This document shows positions 59,481 through 64,000 of a stretch of 64,000 nt of DNA, in pieces. Numbering within the stretch: position 1 is the stretch's first letter; every line of letters begins with the position of its first letter. The notes beneath the pieces were generated by a model. The model did not search any database. It saw only the letters and a list, made by a program, of their open reading frames with translations, and was not told the origin of the DNA. A program made the translations under genes and the position numbers. Location: positions 252,435,947-252,499,946 of the forward strand of contig JBOZIK010000001.1 in assembly GCA_051453625.1 (NCBI GenBank). The letters run 5' to 3'. Source of the stretch: Welwitschia mirabilis. Its lineage: Eukaryota; Gnetophyta; Gnetopsida; Welwitschiales.

Positions 59481-60553
59481 AATATATGTTTCAATTATTT
59501 AGAAGTGGTTGGTTTTCTAGTTATGCACTATTTCATTTACAAAGTTAGCTAGTAATGTATTTAATCCAATGACGCATGAGAAGTCAAGATTAGTAAAAAT
59601 ATTTTTTGTGATAAATTACTAAACCAAAATGATAGAAATTTTTAAAACACATAATTTTTAATTTATAAGATGAAGAAATTCCAAAAACATAAGGTAGCAT
59701 TGGTAGAAGTAATTATCATACTACTTATTTTCATATTTTCAAATTATAGGAAATAAATAGAATACAATACAAAATATTTTGCTATTTGCTATAGTGGATC
59801 TATTAAAACCGTTTTTTTATTTCAAAAAATTTGTGTTCACAAAAGAGAGGTACTCATTAATAGAAAAATATGTAGAGTTTTCATGAATTTTAGTAATGGA
59901 CACAGATTTAACCTCTATATAATTAGAAATTAAAAAAAGAAAATAAATCATATTTGTATAGAAGTAACACTTCATGTAATAGATGTGAGAAAAATATCTA
60001 TGGATTATGCTCTAAATATCCTAGTTCCTATAAAACATATAAATTTTTTGTAATTTTTATAAAATTATATTTATAACAATGTCAATAACTTACTACAATT
60101 TAAATTTTTTGATAGATTATAATCTATGGAAGATATTCCCTACTTGTTAAGACATAGGTATTAGTTCTAAATAAGAAACTAGCACATCCTATTCATAAAA
60201 GCCATAAAGGTACATTAGATATTATCAGAATTCATAAATGTTTTAAAGATAGTCTTGAATTAAAAAAAATGTTGAAAAAGTAATTAGAGGCTAAATTAAG
60301 TTGATTTAGATGTCTTTTTTTGTGATTTAAAAATAATTATAAGAAAATATATCAAGCAAACCCTAGTTAATTAAAAGATAGATCATTAAGTACAACTTGA
60401 ATTTATAGATAATCAATGAGATATTCATAATATATTATACATGTAATAAAGTACAATGAAAAAAATGCTACAACATACAATGAAATATAGAAAACACTAT
60501 GATATTATGAGAGATACCAAAGAGTAACATAGTAATCATCTAAACCTGAACAA
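59481..60553. other. No gene seen
   Basis: AT-rich DNA between gag copy F and the 60554-60653 gap; may include the LTR or leader of copy F, but no PBS was recognised. Confidence 0.55.
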
Positions 60554-60653
60554 NNNNNNNNNNNNNNNNNNNNNNNNNNNNNNNNNNNNNNNNNNNNNNN
60601 NNNNNNNNNNNNNNNNNNNNNNNNNNNNNNNNNNNNNNNNNNNNNNNNNNNNN
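60554..60653. other. Assembly gap (N run, 100 bp)
   Basis: Standard-size gap cutting the RT start of Athila relic E. Confidence 0.99.
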
Positions 60654-60759
60654 CTCTAATTTCAACTTTGTAATTTCTTTAATCTTTTTAATTATCAAAT
60701 CAACTATAAGACATCATAACATCACACATTAAATATGAAACATTGGAAAGTTAATAGTA

Positions 60760-61060
60760 GCATCTCATAGATTATGGACTTCTTTTAACATTACTTGTTT
60801 CTTGTGAGGATTGAATCAATACCTATATCGGGGTCTATTCCCTTTAGATTATAAATAGTTTATATTATCATCTTGTTATGCTTTTTAAGCCCAAAAGCTA
60901 AGACTTATTTCTACAATGTTGACAACGTTACAGAAGCTACTACAACATAAGAATTATCATCTCATAAGAGTGCATATCTTGGGTCTTTAAGAAGAGTTTT
61001 GTGATTTATATTAGGGACATATTATTCACTAGAGGATTGTTTTTGTGGTGCATAGAGTAA
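60760..61060 (-). pseudogene. Start of Athila RT relic E
   Basis: Minus strand: TLLKDPRYALL*DDNSYVVV, then NLKGIDPDIGIDSIL. These match the Athila pre-RT segment (LKPLPxHLRYAYLGxNxSYPVVV, DLKGISPxICxHRIL). RT proper would follow but is cut by the gap. Confidence 0.82.
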
Positions 61061-61229
61061 GGCTTTAAAATTAGCTTTTCATTTTATTCACTCATAGTTA
61101 GGGTTTTTTTAAAGGGGAAGTGCTAATTTATCATGAGGTTTACATAATGGATAACCATTAGAAATGATAAACATGTAAGAATTTCATCTTTATTAGTTTC
61201 AAATAAATCAAGATCTTCTAAGTTATCCA

Positions 61230-61800
61230 TCTAGTTATTTTTTATGACATTGAAAATTTTTAACTTTGTATTCATATTTTCAAATGATATTTTCACTACT
61301 CAACTTTTATAGTTATTAGAGTGCTAGAGGTAGTTACAAATGACATTTCTAAGATAATAGTAAATCCTTACTATTTGTGTTTAATCTTTAAAACTATAAA
61401 GTTAATTAGAGAGTAAAATTTATCAACTCGTATTAGGACATCTTGTACAGTTTTCTTAGAAATCTTAGTTAAGTAGTATGCAAGTTGAAAATTTTTTCTA
61501 ATTTTCTTGCAGTCCTTATGAATGAAGTTCTTTATATAGTGTATATAATAATCCAAGTTCTTTATATAGTGTATGTAACATTAAGTTCCTACTAGCTTCT
61601 AAATTTGACAAGCCTTTATCTATTCTTTCATTAGCTAACACCTGATATTGTTGGAGAGTTAAGATTTCTAAACTTTTATAAAATTTGTTCTCATTTATGG
61701 CATAACCTTATTAAGTTAACAACACATTTTTCTTTACATTCAATTTTCTCTTTATTGTGTGCATATCTTTAAGAAATCTTTCATATAAATAGGATTTTCT
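61230..61800 (-). pseudogene. Athila protease relic E
   Basis: The open frame 61371-61556 gives LTKISKKTVQDVLIRVDKFY, then SLINFIVLKIK (family VKVPRGxIEDVLVxVDKFxFPxDFVVLD). Upstream SNLEASRNLMLHTLYKELGL stands where Athila has LLDLGASVNLLPxSVYxxLGL, the catalytic Asp now Asn. A 23-bp tandem duplication (agttctttatatagtgtat twice, 61529-61577) repeats the YKEL segment. ISFENMNTKLKIFNVIKN, near 61230-61290, matches the Athila segment after protease. Confidence 0.85.
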
Positions 61801-61859
61801 TAATAGAATCTAATAAAGAAATGTTGATCTTTACTTTTTGAAATATTTTTAAGAACTCT

Positions 61860-62150
61860 TCATTGAGCTATTTCTTTTTTAGAGGTGCAAGATGTTTAGA
61901 GAATGTGACTTTTCTTAATTTCTTCATGTTTGTATCTTTCCATATCATCTTGTTCATCTTTTTCTATCTTAAGATTTGCCTCAAGTTTAAATTTGATGTA
62001 AAGGAATCTTCTCTTGGTTGTTGGACATTTAATTTATATTGGTACCACTTATAAGTAAGACTGTATTAACTTTCCTAACTTTCTCATATTTTTCAACAAT
62101 GTTAACACCTTTTGGATTAGGCATTGGTTGAGCTAGAATGTTACATTTCT
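61860..62150 (-). pseudogene. Gag-protease linker of Athila relic E
   Basis: A charged stretch with RKR..TR*YGKIQT and KKFKEKD..MERYKHEE-type readings. It matches the PxPxRLxxxKxxxxxxxFxxxF...IPxxEVLxQxPxYAKFLKDL region of Athila; FLKDMHTIKRKLNVKKNVLL is readable at about 61710-61790. Confidence 0.7.
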
Positions 62151-64000
62151 CTCTTTGGTTAATTAAAGATAGCAAGTGAAATATGTTTTGAAATAGTTGA
62201 TTCATACCTTGTTCTAAAAAGTAAAGAATTTGAGCATTTTGGTTGTTGATTGTTCTTTGCTAATTTAGTTTTTAGCAACTATTTAAGAATTTCCTCTAGC
62301 ACTCTACTCTAAACTTACCTAGGTGCTTCTAAAGTAGAGGCTTTGTTTTGTTTATATTTCTATGAAAGGATAGGATGGTTTTTCTAATTTGGATTATAAG
62401 AATTTCTATAAGAAAATGATGATTTATATTATTTCTATCCTAAAAATTATCTCTTGGTTTATAAAACATTCATTTTTTAGCCACTAGAAGGATATTCATT
62501 TGTTTCATGTACTTATAGCACATATAATTCACTAGATCCTTTGTTAACTAAATAAAGTTTAAATGAGTTAATATGATCTAGTCTCTTAATTATGAAGTCT
62601 ATCTTTTATTCATGTCTACTTTTCTGTGGAGACTCCTCAAGGCATGGCTTTAGAATATTGATTTTTCCTAGAAACATATTGGTTCTAGATTATCTTTGCT
62701 AGTTTTTAGAACTTTCATCTATGTTTTTTATAGTGTTATAAGCTTAATCTAAATCTTTAAATGTTAAATTATCATCACTCATCATCTTTATTAGCTTCCT
62801 ACTTTATGTAGTTAATCCTTCGTAGAAAAAGTTTAAAAATTTTTCAAGCTTCAAATTCATGTTACATCTCCTTCATAGATCTTTACAGCATTCAAATGCC
62901 TTGTGAAAAGCTTCATGATCTAGTCTCTTAGTTATGATGTCTAAATTTTTATTCATATATGCTTCCTTATATAGGTTATACATTCCTTAACCTATGGCTT
63001 TAGAATATTAAGTTTGCTTGCCGAAATCTTTAGTTCTAGATGGTCTTTCTTAGTTTTTAGAAATTTCATCTATGTTTTTTGTGGTGTTATAAGATTCTTC
63101 TAAACATTTAAATGTGAAGTTATCACCTCTCATCATCTATATTGGTTGCCTACTTTACATAATTCATCCTTCATTGCAAAAGTTTAAAAAATCTCCAAGC
63201 TTCAAATCCATGTCACATATCCTTCATAGATATTTAAAGCATTCAAATTCCTTGTGAAAAGGTTTATGAACTAGTCTTTTGATTATGAAGTTTAGCTTTT
63301 TATTCATGCCTACTTTCTTGTGTAGGTTATACATTCCTGAATATATGGCTTTAGAAGATTGAGTTTACTTAGCAACATCTTTAGTTCAAGATGGTCTTTC
63401 CTTGTTTTTAGAACTTTTATCTATGTTTTTTATAATGTCATAGGATTCTTCTAAATCTTTAAATGTGAAATAAACACCACTTATTATCTATATTGGTTGA
63501 CTATTTTATGTAGTCAATCCTTCATAGCAAAAGCTTAAAAAAATCTCTTAGCTTCAAATCATTGTTGCATCTCCTTTATAGATCTTCCAAGCATTTAATC
63601 CATTGTGAAAGGGATTCATTATTTTGCTCTTGCTAATTCATAATTTTTCTTCTTAATTCATCGGTTTTATGTATTGGAAAATACTTTTTCAAAAATCCTT
63701 AGGTGAAATCTCTTTATAACCTAATTGAGTAAGGTTCTAAGTTATGTAAGTACGCTTTAGGATTTTATTCTAAGGAAAAAAGAAAAATTTTCATTATTAT
63801 TATATTACCTTAATCACCTAGGGTTGACACTCTAGCGTTAAATTCTCTTAAATGTTCATAAGGATTTGTAAAATTTAGGGCATGAAATACAGGCAACAAA
63901 TTAATAATGATAAGTTTCATTTGAATTCTATTTATATGTAGGAGTCAAACCATACAAGAATAGGTAGCTAAGCATTCAAGTTATCATAAAGATTTGAACA
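62150..64000 (-). pseudogene. gag: Athila gag relic E, with internal triplication
   Basis: Minus strand: FFYEGLTT*SRKLIKMMSDD, then NLTFKDLD*AYNTIKN, the FYxGLxxQSRxLLxMMxxGxFxxKxxxEAxxxLxxLA core of plant gypsy gag. A Gln/Asn-rich linker at about 62160-62260 and NPKGVNIVEKYEKVRKVNTV follow. The core-containing segment is present three times in tandem (62575-63620). The protein runs off the window at 64000. Confidence 0.78.
62575..63620 (-). repeat. Three tandem copies of a ~350-bp gag segment
   Basis: The landmark atggctttagaa recurs at 62644, 62994 and 63345 (spacing 350 and 351 bp). The landmarks ctagtct(c/t)tt(a/g)(a/g)ttatgaag, tttttagaa(c/a)(t/a)tt(c/t)atctatgtttttt and agcttcaaat also recur in order. 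Copy F (57960-59480) has only one, so the expansion happened in this lineage or element. At 351 bp (117 codons) the unit could be inserted without a frame change. Confidence 0.9.

Larger units (their letters stand above)
60654..64000 (-). mobile_element. Athila-lineage Ty3/gypsy relic E (gag-protease-RT start, minus)
   Basis: On the minus strand, gag enters from beyond the window edge, followed by the gag-protease linker, protease and the beginning of RT, ending at the gap. Wording matches Athila throughout. It is probably a full element continuing to the right of the window. Confidence 0.8.

Noticed and set aside
1-64000. tRNA, rRNA or intact host genes
   Set aside because: No tRNA B-box-like ggttcgaatcc with a matching A-box, no GC-rich rRNA text and no long conserved exon was found; the Met-tRNA complements present are retroelement primer sites.

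Overview
This window looks like heterochromatic DNA from a flowering plant. It is strikingly AT-rich with very few CpG steps, and I found no intact host gene, tRNA, rRNA or CRISPR array. Nearly everything recognisable is decayed LTR retrotransposon. Reading frames are broken mainly by TAA/TAG where families have CAA/CAG, or TGG read from the other strand, as expected from long-term deamination of methylated cytosine. Eleven N runs point to a draft assembly. Species cannot be assigned from this sequence.

Layout. 1-1260: LTR/leader DNA ending in a 60-bp array of primer-binding-site (PBS)-like units. 1261-8603: Athila-lineage Ty3/gypsy relic (+) with gag, protease, RT, RNase H and integrase; its integrase and 3' end are duplicated. 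8604-16001: structurally complete Ty1/copia element (+), SIRE-like, with two ~1.57-kb LTRs, a Met-type PBS, a polypurine tract and a 5-bp target duplication. It has lost integrase/RT but keeps gag and an envelope-like or plant-transposon-protein-like ORF. 17082-20341: two LTRs of one family ('X') in inverted orientation. 20345-29450: chromovirus A (-). 29450-32940: unidentified coding-like DNA (-). 32940-39300: second copia element (+). 39300-43500: nothing assignable. 43500-52878: chromovirus B (+). 52879-56620: third copia relic (+). 57960-59480 and 60654-64000: two Athila-lineage relics (-), the second with a tandemly triplicated ~350-bp gag segment.

The most unusual structure is shared by chromoviruses A and B, which lie in opposite orientations. 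Between the PBS and gag each has a block of about 4 kb holding a long degenerate ORF antisense to gag-pol. That ORF is preceded by its own TATA box and by an array of 20-bp tandem repeats lying between it and gag. The array is therefore placed where a divergent promoter would be. Protein-level conservation between the two antisense ORFs indicates a family property rather than chance. Domain calls rest on motifs read by eye and remembered family consensus sequences; no searches were run.
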